The notes under the pieces are model-generated. The model was given only the letters and a program-made list of their open reading frames with translations. It had not been told where the DNA came from and ran no database searches. Below are positions 43,601 through 50,415 of a stretch of DNA of 64,000 nt, piece after piece; the stretch's first letter is position 1; each line of letters begins with the position of its first letter. This stretch comes from Kitasatospora sp052076145 (GTDB lineage: Bacteria; Actinomycetota; Actinomycetes; Streptomycetales; Streptomycetaceae). The DNA lies in contig NZ_CP197246.1 in the NCBI RefSeq assembly GCF_052076145.1, forward strand, positions 6,138,001 to 6,202,000, given 5' to 3'. The translations under genes were made by a program, and so were the position numbers.

Positions 43601-44424
43601 CGGGCTGGGTCCCTGACTGGATGAAGGACTCTGCCAACTGGCTGATGAACACTGCCGACACTGCCGCCGGCTACGGGCTCGCCATCATCACCAGCGGCGA
43701 TGTCTGGGCCAACGCCTTCGAGACCGGTGCCGGCCTCGCGATGATCGGTGTAGGCGGTCTGGGCGACTTCGCCGGCGGTGCTCTGTGCATCACGGGAATC
43801 GGATGCGTGGTCGGCGCCCCGGCCATCGCCGGCAGCACCGCGCTGATCGCCTCGGGAGCGTACCTTGGCGTCGACGGCGCCAACGGGCTGGGCAAGAGCC
43901 TCAACACGGCCATACGGGACGCCAGCGACAACGATGGCTCGAAGTTCGCAGGTGACAGCCCGCGCCCGTCCTCCGGGCCCCCCTGGAAGGTCACCGACGG
44001 TGTCACTGATGGGCCGGCTCGGGGGAAATCTCTGAATCTTCCACACGGGCGGCACACTGTGCTCGGATCCAAGACGGGGGAAATCAAGGAAAAGAACAGT
44101 GTAATCCTGAGGGGTAATGAAGCCGGCGTCAGGGATGATATCATGCAGCTGGCCGAAGGTCGTGGAAAGTTCATCGACGAGGAGGGTGGTGTGTATGACC
44201 TTCCCAGCGGCCGCAGGTACACCGTGGAGGCCAATGGAACCGTTGTTCCGGTTCGCGGTCCGGGGATTGTCGAGCTGGACCGTAATGAGTATGCCGCCCT
44301 CAAGGGGATTGCCAAGGTCGGTGGCGACATGGAGAAATTCGCCGCATCGTTCGGCAGGAATCCTCGATTCAATCCCACGAATACCGCAAGGGCCAAGGCT
44401 ATCTACGACGGGACTTTCCGATGA
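40630..44424 (+). CDS. ALF-repeat polymorphic toxin with unknown C-terminal domain
   Basis: 1264 residues from GTG 40630 (GTG 40657 is also possible; neither has a good ribosome site). A signal-like segment (VLCLIVLPFTLLVGLMT) ends near APARAAEN. Four ALF repeats (about 80-245, pattern RVxxAxIxxxGGxxVQxAxxxAL) are followed by a very long Ala-rich coiled coil (245-625), four more ALF repeats (630-800), a second coil (815-985), a hydrophobic pre-toxin segment (1005-1085) and a distinct C-terminal module (1132-1264). The module has a low-GC coding style, no cysteines and the segments GRHTVLGSKTGEI, GGVYDLPSGRRYTVEANG and NPRFNPTNTARAKAIYDG. I cannot assign it to a known toxin family. The next gene starts inside its stop codon, as immunity genes do. 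Confidence 0.78.
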   Translation: MRRELPYIGVDFSLIHRLQPFDPLRGALRRIHVLCLIVLPFTLLVGLMTTVAPARAAENADSGPLGYRGLAVEAWKAGGPALRSAAEVALVGSDDDVKYFVQQVAKGAAFEDNRVAAAQIASVGGRGLQEAVRKALAGSADELETFLATGWQAPLEEDQRVRIAQIISTGGRGVQEAGRAALGGVPNDLKRFLSDGQYVQRDEDERVQLARIISAGGPAVQKAGRIALNGSADDIREFLRVGQQVARARDQERETVAQLAEQARDAGRQATAESDAAKEASDRAVAAAQMAKDAARRAADETAAAKNDVQHAASAAARAAEAANQAALAAQQAIGAARSANNAAGVAASAAAQAASAAAGAAQAASRARNAAADAATDATKAHAASDAALEADAAADGADTAAKAADQAGKAATAAGDAAQAAVDAGANADAAASAADEAGTYADQAGANSAEAAAAAATARRHAKEAMSAAGEAKKLAYKAATAATQARDAATSAAGHARSAAAAAREAAVHAGDAATAAAQSTSHAERAKAAADAASAAVVSATATHQLAREVEAAGLVARTNEGIERAKDLKAQQDLHIATEAKAAQQAKDLEAEAQRLTQEAGQPGADPKDVAAKGRKVAVLAMKARGSWSRTAAEAALAGPDSAVIEYVHAGWTRAADQDERSRVEVLAQGSPSSKIRLAALQVLKGDTTKAAAFLTTGQYEAVADDLRVSVAQVISTGGPGVRTAGKTALDSGSVEKYRTFILSGQFAARTDDERVLAAQLIDSGTDEVKAAARIAIEGPSDLLHAFIQAGQYQAKRKDLLAATHQAQVQELIAEASGIAATAQRDAAQAGKTAATARQAAADAAEYARQAQKSAADAQTYADQAATHAKDAEASAAAAAQSAKTARQAQADAESASARAVNSAAQARNSAASAQVDADEARDAGEQARASAVAAGQDRETAQAAYLRAYYTAAAKVEEEQQAARDRQEAIEQAQVAAEKKKQEAGWVPDWMKDSANWLMNTADTAAGYGLAIITSGDVWANAFETGAGLAMIGVGGLGDFAGGALCITGIGCVVGAPAIAGSTALIASGAYLGVDGANGLGKSLNTAIRDASDNDGSKFAGDSPRPSSGPPWKVTDGVTDGPARGKSLNLPHGRHTVLGSKTGEIKEKNSVILRGNEAGVRDDIMQLAEGRGKFIDEEGGVYDLPSGRRYTVEANGTVVPVRGPGIVELDRNEYAALKGIAKVGGDMEKFAASFGRNPRFNPTNTARAKAIYDGTFR

Positions 44425-45317
44425 TGTACAATATCTTCGCTGCGCAGCCAATGGATTGGGATGAGCTGAAAGCGGCGGTGGCTGATCAGTTCTCGGTGGC
44501 GCTGGAAGATGTTGAGGTGGCGGCTTCCGACGAGCTTGAAGCCCGCAATTGGGATGCACGGGTGAGCTGCGAGCTCCAGCGCACGCTTGGCGACGTTTCC
44601 TGGATGATCAATATCTACGCCACCGACAATGTCGTGGAGCGACCGACTGAGAGTGTGCTGGCGGCGTGCCTCGCCGGGCGACTCAAGCAGCCAATCCTGT
44701 TTCCGGATCCGAGTGTCCTGCCCAGTGCGTACTGGGTTGCTGATTCGCTGGGAAATGTGGCGCGAGCTCGCCTGTATTCATCCGACGAGCAGGATTTTAC
44801 ATATCGCATCGACGTTGTTGACGCGCCGATCCTCGGTCTGCCTGATACGCCCGTCGCGAGAATCCCTGAGGCGATTCGCCTGCTTTCGATTGAAACGCCC
44901 CGGTCCGACGAGTTTCGTGCTCTCCTCGGGCAGGCTGGGAATATCATGCCGGATCCTGAGGGAACTTCAGACCTGGGGGGCGGGTATCGCGGGCTCGCAG
45001 GGGATGTCGAAAGCTGGGAGCGCCTCGCCGTTCGGATGTCCCAGAACTGGCCTCCCTATTCCTGGTATCCGGCTGATTTCTACAGCGAGAACCTCCGTAT
45101 TCGCGACCGCCTGAAAGAAGAATCCGAAGGGCGGGATTCGAAGGCTGCCGAGCTGGCGGACTCGTTCATTGCCGATATCGACGAGGTGTACCGCCGCCTT
45201 ACCGTGGACGACAGTGGAGCCGCTCTGGCGTCAGCCATCGGAGAACCGGCATCATCCTTGGCCGAACGTGACTGGTGGTGGCACCGCCGCCCGGTTGCGC
45301 TCCCCTGGGACGAGTAG
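44421..45317 (+). CDS. Candidate immunity protein
   Basis: 298 residues, acidic, Trp-rich, with no signal peptide and no membrane helix, so cytosolic. I do not recognise the family. Evidence for immunity is position: ATG 44421 overlaps the toxin stop (ATGATG), and both the toxin C-terminus and this gene have visibly lower GC and different codon use from their neighbours (many AAT, GAT, TTT codons), which suggests they moved in together. A terminator hairpin follows 70 bases later. It ends WWWHRRPVALPWDE. Confidence 0.6.
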   Translation: MMYNIFAAQPMDWDELKAAVADQFSVALEDVEVAASDELEARNWDARVSCELQRTLGDVSWMINIYATDNVVERPTESVLAACLAGRLKQPILFPDPSVLPSAYWVADSLGNVARARLYSSDEQDFTYRIDVVDAPILGLPDTPVARIPEAIRLLSIETPRSDEFRALLGQAGNIMPDPEGTSDLGGGYRGLAGDVESWERLAVRMSQNWPPYSWYPADFYSENLRIRDRLKEESEGRDSKAAELADSFIADIDEVYRRLTVDDSGAALASAIGEPASSLAERDWWWHRRPVALPWDE

Positions 45318-45386
45318 ACACTCGACGCCTCCGGTGATCTCGACCCCGGCTACGGTCCGGCTGGGCCCGAAGACGCCACCGCCGTG

Positions 45387-45420
45387 ACAGGGCGGCCTGC
45401 TAAAGAGCGGGCCGCCCTGT
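45387..45420. terminator. Terminator after the toxin-immunity pair
   Basis: ACAGGGCGGCC and GGCCGCCCTGT form an 11-bp stem around a 12-base loop that can itself pair GCT with AGC. It closes the toxin-immunity transcript. Confidence 0.75.
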
Positions 45421-45421
45421 T

Positions 45422-45613
45422 CGCCTGACTGATCATCCTCCATGGGGATTCTCGATCGACTACCAGGCCTCGTACAGCTCCGAGACGGTCAAGGACACGG
45501 AGCACAACGACGTCAACGCCGCCGTCGCGGCCTACCACGCGGACGACGCCGGCGGTTCGCTGCCCGAGCTGATGCAGCTGGCGGGCCCGTTGGCCAAGGC
45601 GGCGGCGAAGTAG
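45422..45613 (+). pseudogene. Gene remnant, 63 codons without a start
   Basis: An open frame with good streptomycete codon use ends at TAG 45613; it reads RLTDHPPWGFSIDYQASYS, continues through DTEHNDVNAAVAAYHADD and ends with an Ala/Lys-rich helix. There is no initiator or ribosome site, and the frame begins at the toxin-immunity terminator. I take it for the 3' end of a gene cut by insertion of the toxin locus. The family is not recognised. Confidence 0.4.
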
Positions 45614-45622
45614 CTCCGCCGG

Positions 45623-45699
45623 GTTGTTCGGCGTCGGGTTGTTCGGCGTTTATGTTCAATGACCGAGGGCCGGACCCGAACAATCCCGGTGCGATACAT
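45623..45699 (+). promoter_or_regulatory. Composite promoter/operator of the ligase operon
   Basis: Two GTTGTTC boxes (45623-45629, 45638-45644), ATGTTCAATGACC at 45652, then GAACAAT (45678-45684) and a GATACA -10-like hexamer at 45693. The series from the second GTTGTTC on recurs, inverted, upstream of the aldolase gene with nearly equal spacing (see 50262-50336). GTTGTTC and GAACAAT form an inverted repeat around the promoter. Confidence 0.65.
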
Positions 45700-45764
45700 C
45701 TGTACGGCTGTGCCGCACGCTTCAGATGTCCCGCAGTCGGGCCGGCCTCCGGGGAGTTCAGCAG

Positions 45765-47090
45765 ATGACGACGCTGTGCATCGGCAACAACCGCACCGAG
45801 GAGATGGTCGGTGATCTCGCCGGCATGACGCCGCCGGAGCGGGTGTTCGCCGGGTGCGGGGCGCAGCGGATGCTCTGGTTCGCCGAGGAGGGCGACGTCC
45901 TGGTGCTGCCCTGGGCGCCCGACCCGGACTACCTGGCGTACGTCACGGCGCTCACCGGGGTGGCCGCCGGGAGCCTGACGGTGGTCGTCCCGCCGCCCGG
46001 TGCGGAGGGCGCGGACATCCTCACCCCGGACCGGCTCGCCGAGCCGGGCTTCCTGGCGGAGCTGCGCGGGGTGTTGGCGGGGCGGCCGCTGGAGCGGATC
46101 CTGGCGATCTCGCCGAACGCGTCGGTGGCGGCGCTGGCCTCCGCGCTCGGCGCCGAACAGGCCCTGCCCGGCCATGACTTCGCCGCGCAGGGCGGCAATG
46201 CGCTGGTCAACAGCAAGGCGGTGTTCCGGGCGGTAGCAGCCGGGGCGGGGGTACCGATACCGCCCGGCACGGTGGCCTCCTCGCCCCGGCAGGTCGAGGA
46301 GGCCGTCGAGCAGCTGCTGGAGCGCGGCCGCAGTGTGATGCTCAAGGTCGAGTACCAGGCCGGGGGTTACGGCAACGAGATCGTGACCCGCGACGAGAAG
46401 GTCACCCCGGCCGGTGCCCACCGGGCCGTCCGGCTCGCCGACCGTGCGGCGGTGGCCGGGTACGTGGCCGAGCGGTGGGCGTGGCTGACCGGCGGACGGA
46501 GCCAACGCGTGGTCGTGGAGCGGTACTTCACGGACTCCGTCGCGCTGTACGCGGAGTACAGCGTCACCGCGCAGGGCTCGGTGCTGTCGGGCTGCGGCGA
46601 GATGCTGATGGACCCGGTGGTGGTCGGCGAGATCACCCCGCCGGTGACTCCGGACGCCGGGGTGAGGGCCGAACTCGTCGATCAGGCCGCCCGGTTGTGC
46701 GAGTCCCTGCGGGTGCTCGGCTACCGGGGGACGGTCAGTGCGGACGCCTTCCTGACCCCCGACGGCGAGCTGTACTTCAGCGAGACCAACGGGCGGCTGA
46801 CCGGGTCGAGCCACCTGCACGACGCCCTGTTCGCCCGCCTGGTGGGCGCCGGGCAGCGGGCCCACCGGGTGATCCTGGAGCTCTCCGGGCTCGCTGTGCC
46901 GTCCTTCCCGGCGGCCGTCGACGCGGTCCGCCGGGCCGGGCTGGGTTTCGACCCGCAGACCCGGACGGGTGTGGTGTTCAGCTGCGACTTCGCCCCGGCC
47001 GACGGCACGGTGATGTACTGCGTGATCGCCGAGGACGCCGACCGGGCCCGCGCCCTGGAGCGTCGGCTGACCACCCTCTTCGCGCGGTGA
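45765..47090 (+). CDS. PGM1/KtmE-like ATP-grasp peptide ligase
   Basis: 441 residues. The N-terminal pre-ATP-grasp domain starts TLCIGNNRTEEMVGDL, characteristic of the pheganomycin ligase PGM1 and its relatives, with APDPDYLAYVTALTG following. The ATP-grasp part shows the lysine strand SVMLKVEYQAGGYGNEIV and the metal-binding end of the active site, ELYFSETNGRLTGSSHLHD. Such enzymes form amide bonds from amino-acid-like carboxylates with ATP. In the ketomemicin pathway the PGM1 orthologue (KtmE) joins an amidino amino acid to a carbonylmethylene pseudodipeptide. All partner genes but one lie nearby. ATG 45765 follows GGGGAG; the stop overlaps the next gene (GTGA). Confidence 0.85.
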   Translation: MTTLCIGNNRTEEMVGDLAGMTPPERVFAGCGAQRMLWFAEEGDVLVLPWAPDPDYLAYVTALTGVAAGSLTVVVPPPGAEGADILTPDRLAEPGFLAELRGVLAGRPLERILAISPNASVAALASALGAEQALPGHDFAAQGGNALVNSKAVFRAVAAGAGVPIPPGTVASSPRQVEEAVEQLLERGRSVMLKVEYQAGGYGNEIVTRDEKVTPAGAHRAVRLADRAAVAGYVAERWAWLTGGRSQRVVVERYFTDSVALYAEYSVTAQGSVLSGCGEMLMDPVVVGEITPPVTPDAGVRAELVDQAARLCESLRVLGYRGTVSADAFLTPDGELYFSETNGRLTGSSHLHDALFARLVGAGQRAHRVILELSGLAVPSFPAAVDAVRRAGLGFDPQTRTGVVFSCDFAPADGTVMYCVIAEDADRARALERRLTTLFAR

Positions 47091-48064
47091 GCCCGGTGAG
47101 CCAGGTGAGCCCGGTGAAGCCGATGCGCGCGGCCGTGATCCACCGGCACGGCAGCCCGGAGGAGTTCCGGACGGAGCTGCTGCCCGAGCCCGTCGCCGGG
47201 CCCGGCCAGTGCCTGATCGACGTCACCCTCGCCGGGCTCAACTACGCTGATCTGCACTGCCGTCGGGGCGAGTACGGCACACAGCCGCTGCCCGCCGTAC
47301 TCGGGGCGGACGTGGTCGGGCGGCGGCGGTCCGACGGCCGCCGGGTCGCTGCGCTGCTGCGCGCCGGTGGTGGTTACGCCGAAGTGGCGTGCGCCGAGGC
47401 CGCGTACACGGTGGAGCTCCCGGACGGCGTGGGGGACGAACAGGCCCTGGCCCTCTTGGAGCAGGGCGCGACGGCGTACGGCGCGCTGGCCCTGCTCGGA
47501 CGGGTGCGGCCCGGTGAGCGGGTGGTGGTGACGGCGGCGGCGGGCGGTGTCGGCCACCTGGCGGTGCAGCTGGCCCGGGAGTTGGGCGCGGGTCGGGTGG
47601 TGGGGCTCGCCTCCACGCCCGCGAAGCGGGACTTCGTCCGCTCGCTGGGGGCGGACGCCGCACTCGACCCGGCCGACCCCGGTCTCCCCGCCCTGCTGGC
47701 GGAGTCGGGAGTCGACCTGTTCATGGACACCGTCGGCGGCCCGCTCCTGCGGGCCGGGCTGGCAGCCCTCGCCCCGTTCGGCCGCCTCCTCAGCGTCGGA
47801 GCCCGGGGCGGCGCGGAGGACACCTTCGCCGTCGACGAGCTGGCCGACCGCTCGGCGGGCTTGCTCGCCTTCTGGCTCCAACACGTCCTCGACGACCGGG
47901 CCCTGTTCACCATGACGGCCGGCCATCTCCTCCACCTCGCCGAGCGCGGCCGCCTCACCGCCCGCATCGACCGCGTCCTCCCCCTCTCCGCCGTCGGCGA
48001 GGCCCACCGCGCCCTGGCCGCCCGCGAGACGATGGGCAAAGTCCTGCTCGACGTCCACCGCTAG
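47087..48064 (+). CDS. MDR-family enoyl/quinone reductase (KtmD-like)
   Basis: 325 residues of the zinc-free medium-chain dehydrogenase family: GLNYADLHCRRGEYG, then the NADPH loop VVTAAAGGVGHLAVQL, DLFMDTVGG and a C-terminal GKVLLDVHR. In ketomemicin biosynthesis a dehydrogenase of this class (KtmD) is proposed to reduce an unsaturated CoA ester to the benzylsuccinyl-CoA type acid. The GTG start overlaps the ligase stop (GTGA); ATG 47123 is an alternative start because the first 12 residues are encoded by a 9-base tandem repeat (GTGAGCCCG) and look unstructured. The gene converges with the PLP gene. Confidence 0.8.
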   Translation: MSPVSQVSPVKPMRAAVIHRHGSPEEFRTELLPEPVAGPGQCLIDVTLAGLNYADLHCRRGEYGTQPLPAVLGADVVGRRRSDGRRVAALLRAGGGYAEVACAEAAYTVELPDGVGDEQALALLEQGATAYGALALLGRVRPGERVVVTAAAGGVGHLAVQLARELGAGRVVGLASTPAKRDFVRSLGADAALDPADPGLPALLAESGVDLFMDTVGGPLLRAGLAALAPFGRLLSVGARGGAEDTFAVDELADRSAGLLAFWLQHVLDDRALFTMTAGHLLHLAERGRLTARIDRVLPLSAVGEAHRALAARETMGKVLLDVHR

Positions 48065-48086
48065 TGATCGTCAGGCCCGACCGGGC

Positions 48087-49307
48087 TCAGGTCAGTTCCC
48101 TGACGTGGGCGGCGAAGTCGGTGATGAGGGGCTCGTCCATGTCGGCGCGCAGCATCAGCCGGAGTCCGGCCTCGCCCTTGGGGACGATCGGGAAGAACAC
48201 CGCCGAGCTGTAGTAGCCGCGCTCGAAGAGCTGGGCGGAGAGCTCGACGGCCCGTTCGGCGTCGCCGACGTCGACCCGCCGCACCGGGAGGCCGTTGCCC
48301 GCGAAGGAGGTCGGCAGCAGCTTGTCGAAGAGCGTGATGTTGCGCTGCAACTTGTCCTGGAGCCGACCGAGTTCGGGGGAGCGGTGGATGGCGGCGCTGC
48401 CGAGCGAGGCGCCGACCAGTGGCAGGGCCATGTTCTGCGACCAGCCGACCGGCCCGGCGTGCCGGTGCAGGAACTCGAACTGTGCGCGGTCGCCGAGCAT
48501 GGCCACGCCGCCGCCGGTGCCGAAGCCCTTGCCGAGGCTGGCGACGATGACGGTCAGCGGGTTCATCTCCAGCCGGGAGCGGACGAAGCCCTCGCCGCGC
48601 TCGCCCATGATGGAGAGCGAGTGGGAGTCGTCGATGTAGAGGAACAGCCCGTAGCGGTCCTGGAGTTCGAGCAACCCGTCGAGCGCGGCCGTGCCGCCCA
48701 TCGAGTACGCGCCGTCGGCGACGTACGCGACGCGGGGGTAGCGCCGGCAGATGTCCTCCAGGTAGTTGAGGTCGTTGTGCGGGCAGTTGAGCACCAGCGC
48801 CTCGTCGGCGCAGATCGGCTTCACGTACGCCATGCAGAAGTGGCAGAACCGGTCGAACACCATCACCCGGGGTCCGCCGCCGCCCAGGTGGCCCGAGGCG
48901 ACGAGGGGCAGGATCCCGCTGGTCAGCGCGGTGCAGGAGGCGCCGGGGAGGATGTGCGCGCCGAACAGCTCGCCCAACTCCTCCTCCAGCTGCACCAGCA
49001 GGTTGTGCCGGATGCGGGTGGTGGAGGTGACCAGCCAGGTGCTCCGGGATTCGGTGAGGGCGTCGATCGCACCGGCCGCGACCTGCGGGTGGTTGTTCAG
49101 CCCGAGGTAGGCGCAGGACACCATGTTGGCGAACTCGTGGCCGGTCTCCCGGACGATCAGCCGGTTGTTCGACTCCGAGTCGACCTTGATGCCGATCAGC
49201 CCGCGCTCACCGGCGGACTGCCAGACCGGGTCTGCGGTGGCGAGCATGGTCTCCGCGTTGCGGTACAGGCGGGGGCCGATGACCGGCCGGGTCTCCTGCT
49301 GGCTCAT
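48087..49307 (-). CDS. PLP-dependent alpha-oxoamine synthase (KtmB-like)
   Basis: 406 residues of the AONS/KBL/5-ALA-synthase family: NMVSCAYLGLNNHP near the N-terminus, the cofactor Asp-His pair in YIDDSHSLSIMGERGEGF, and the Schiff-base lysine in VASLGKGFGTGGG. These enzymes condense an amino acid with an acyl-CoA and lose CO2, which here would give the ketone (carbonylmethylene) link of a pseudodipeptide, as KtmB does in ketomemicin biosynthesis. ATG 49307 overlaps the stop of the aldolase gene (ATGA), so both are made together. Confidence 0.88.
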   Translation of the reverse strand: MSQQETRPVIGPRLYRNAETMLATADPVWQSAGERGLIGIKVDSESNNRLIVRETGHEFANMVSCAYLGLNNHPQVAAGAIDALTESRSTWLVTSTTRIRHNLLVQLEEELGELFGAHILPGASCTALTSGILPLVASGHLGGGGPRVMVFDRFCHFCMAYVKPICADEALVLNCPHNDLNYLEDICRRYPRVAYVADGAYSMGGTAALDGLLELQDRYGLFLYIDDSHSLSIMGERGEGFVRSRLEMNPLTVIVASLGKGFGTGGGVAMLGDRAQFEFLHRHAGPVGWSQNMALPLVGASLGSAAIHRSPELGRLQDKLQRNITLFDKLLPTSFAGNGLPVRRVDVGDAERAVELSAQLFERGYYSSAVFFPIVPKGEAGLRLMLRADMDEPLITDFAAHVRELT

Positions 49308-50209
49308 GTACGGTCCTCGTTCCTGTCGGCATGGTCGGAATGGCCGGCATGGTTGGTGTGGTCGGCGCGGTCGGTGTCGAACTGTTCGAGCAGGCGTTGC
49401 GAGGCCTCGAAGAAGGGCATCCCGACCATCACGCCGTCCACGACGGTGACCGAGCGCCCGTTCCGGCGCCCGGCCTCGACCACCCGTCTGGCTCGCTCCA
49501 GCAGGGCCGCGTCCGGGGTGAAGGCCTCGTTGATCAGGGGGAGTTGGCCGGGGTGGATGGCGATCTTGCCGCTGAAGCCCAGCTCCCGGGCGAGGGCGGC
49601 CTCGCGGCGCAGCCCGTCCAGGTCGGAGACCTCGAAGTGCGGTGAGTCCAGTGCCTCGACCCCGGCGTCGCGGGCGCTGTTGACCACCCGCCAGCGGGCA
49701 TGGGTCAGTGCCTCCCAGGACAGCCGGGCGCCGACCGAGAAGGCGTAGTCGGCCGAGCCGAAGACCAGCCCGCGCAGCCGGTGACCGGCCGCCGCGATGG
49801 CGGGGGCCCGTTCGATCCCGCGCGGGGTCTCGACGACGGCGAGGTACTCGGTGTCGGGGCAGGCCGCGCCGAGCGCCCCGGCGACGATCTCGACGTCCCT
49901 GGGGGACTCCGTCATCGGGATCAGCACCAGATCGGGCTTGACGGGGTAGCGGGCGATGGCGATGAGGTCGCGCAGCCCGTCCGGCCCCGAGATGGTGTTG
50001 ATCCTGACCGCGCTGCGCGCGAGCTTGGCGGACGGCAGGGCGAAGAACTCCCCGGCCAGCTGCCGGGCCTCCTCCTTGCAGGCGGGCGGGACGGAGTCCT
50101 CCAGGTCGACCATGGCGATGTCGGCCCCGGACTGGTGACTCCTGGCGTACCGCTCCACCGCCATCGCGGGTGTGGACAGCAGGGAGCGGCAGTAGCGCGT
50201 GAACTTCAT
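49304..50209 (-). CDS. HpcH/HpaI-type CoA-ester lyase/aldolase (KtmA-like)
   Basis: 301 residues of the CitE/malyl-CoA lyase group: MVDLEDSVPPACKEEAR (metal-binding Glu/Asp), AVRINTISGPDG (CoA contact Arg), ESPRDVEIVAGAL and GLVFGSADYAFSVGARLS. Family enzymes add acetyl- or propionyl-type CoA enolates to a 2-oxo acid or reverse this. In the ketomemicin pathway KtmA is proposed to start from phenylpyruvate and give a benzylmalyl-type CoA ester. ATG 50209 has GGAGA 6 bases upstream; ATG-equivalent GTG/TTG starts further up lie in the promoter. Its promoter matches that of the ligase operon. Confidence 0.85.
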   Translation of the reverse strand: MKFTRYCRSLLSTPAMAVERYARSHQSGADIAMVDLEDSVPPACKEEARQLAGEFFALPSAKLARSAVRINTISGPDGLRDLIAIARYPVKPDLVLIPMTESPRDVEIVAGALGAACPDTEYLAVVETPRGIERAPAIAAAGHRLRGLVFGSADYAFSVGARLSWEALTHARWRVVNSARDAGVEALDSPHFEVSDLDGLRREAALARELGFSGKIAIHPGQLPLINEAFTPDAALLERARRVVEAGRRNGRSVTVVDGVMVGMPFFEASQRLLEQFDTDRADHTNHAGHSDHADRNEDRT

Positions 50210-50261
50210 CGAGGTCTCCGAAGTCAGCAACGGCTGCGACTCCCGGTTCTATCCCACCCGC

Positions 50262-50336
50262 ATTGTTCGGCGCCGAGCGCCTGGACATTGAACATCAACT
50301 CGGAACAACGGCCGCGGAGGCGCCATTGTTCATGAC
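50262..50336. promoter_or_regulatory. Composite promoter/operator of the aldolase operon, shared with the STAND gene
   Basis: Read leftward: GTTGTTC (50309-50303), ATGTTCAATGTCC from 50295, then GAACAAT (50268-50262) and GGGATAGA. Offsets from the first box are 14 and 41 bases, against 14 and 40 in the ligase promoter at 45638. A further ATTGTTCATGAC at 50325-50336 points toward the STAND gene, so one factor may control both divergent transcripts. Confidence 0.65.
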
Positions 50337-50415
50337 AACTGCCCTGTGCATGATGATCCTTGGGAGCTGAAGAGCACCGCATCGGGCACCGCTTCGACGG
50401 AGAAGGGGAGCAACC

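Noticed and set aside
42571..44559. Minus-strand open frame of 662 codons
   Set aside because: Shadow of the Ala-rich toxin gene; Gly/Leu/Arg low complexity without a recognisable domain.
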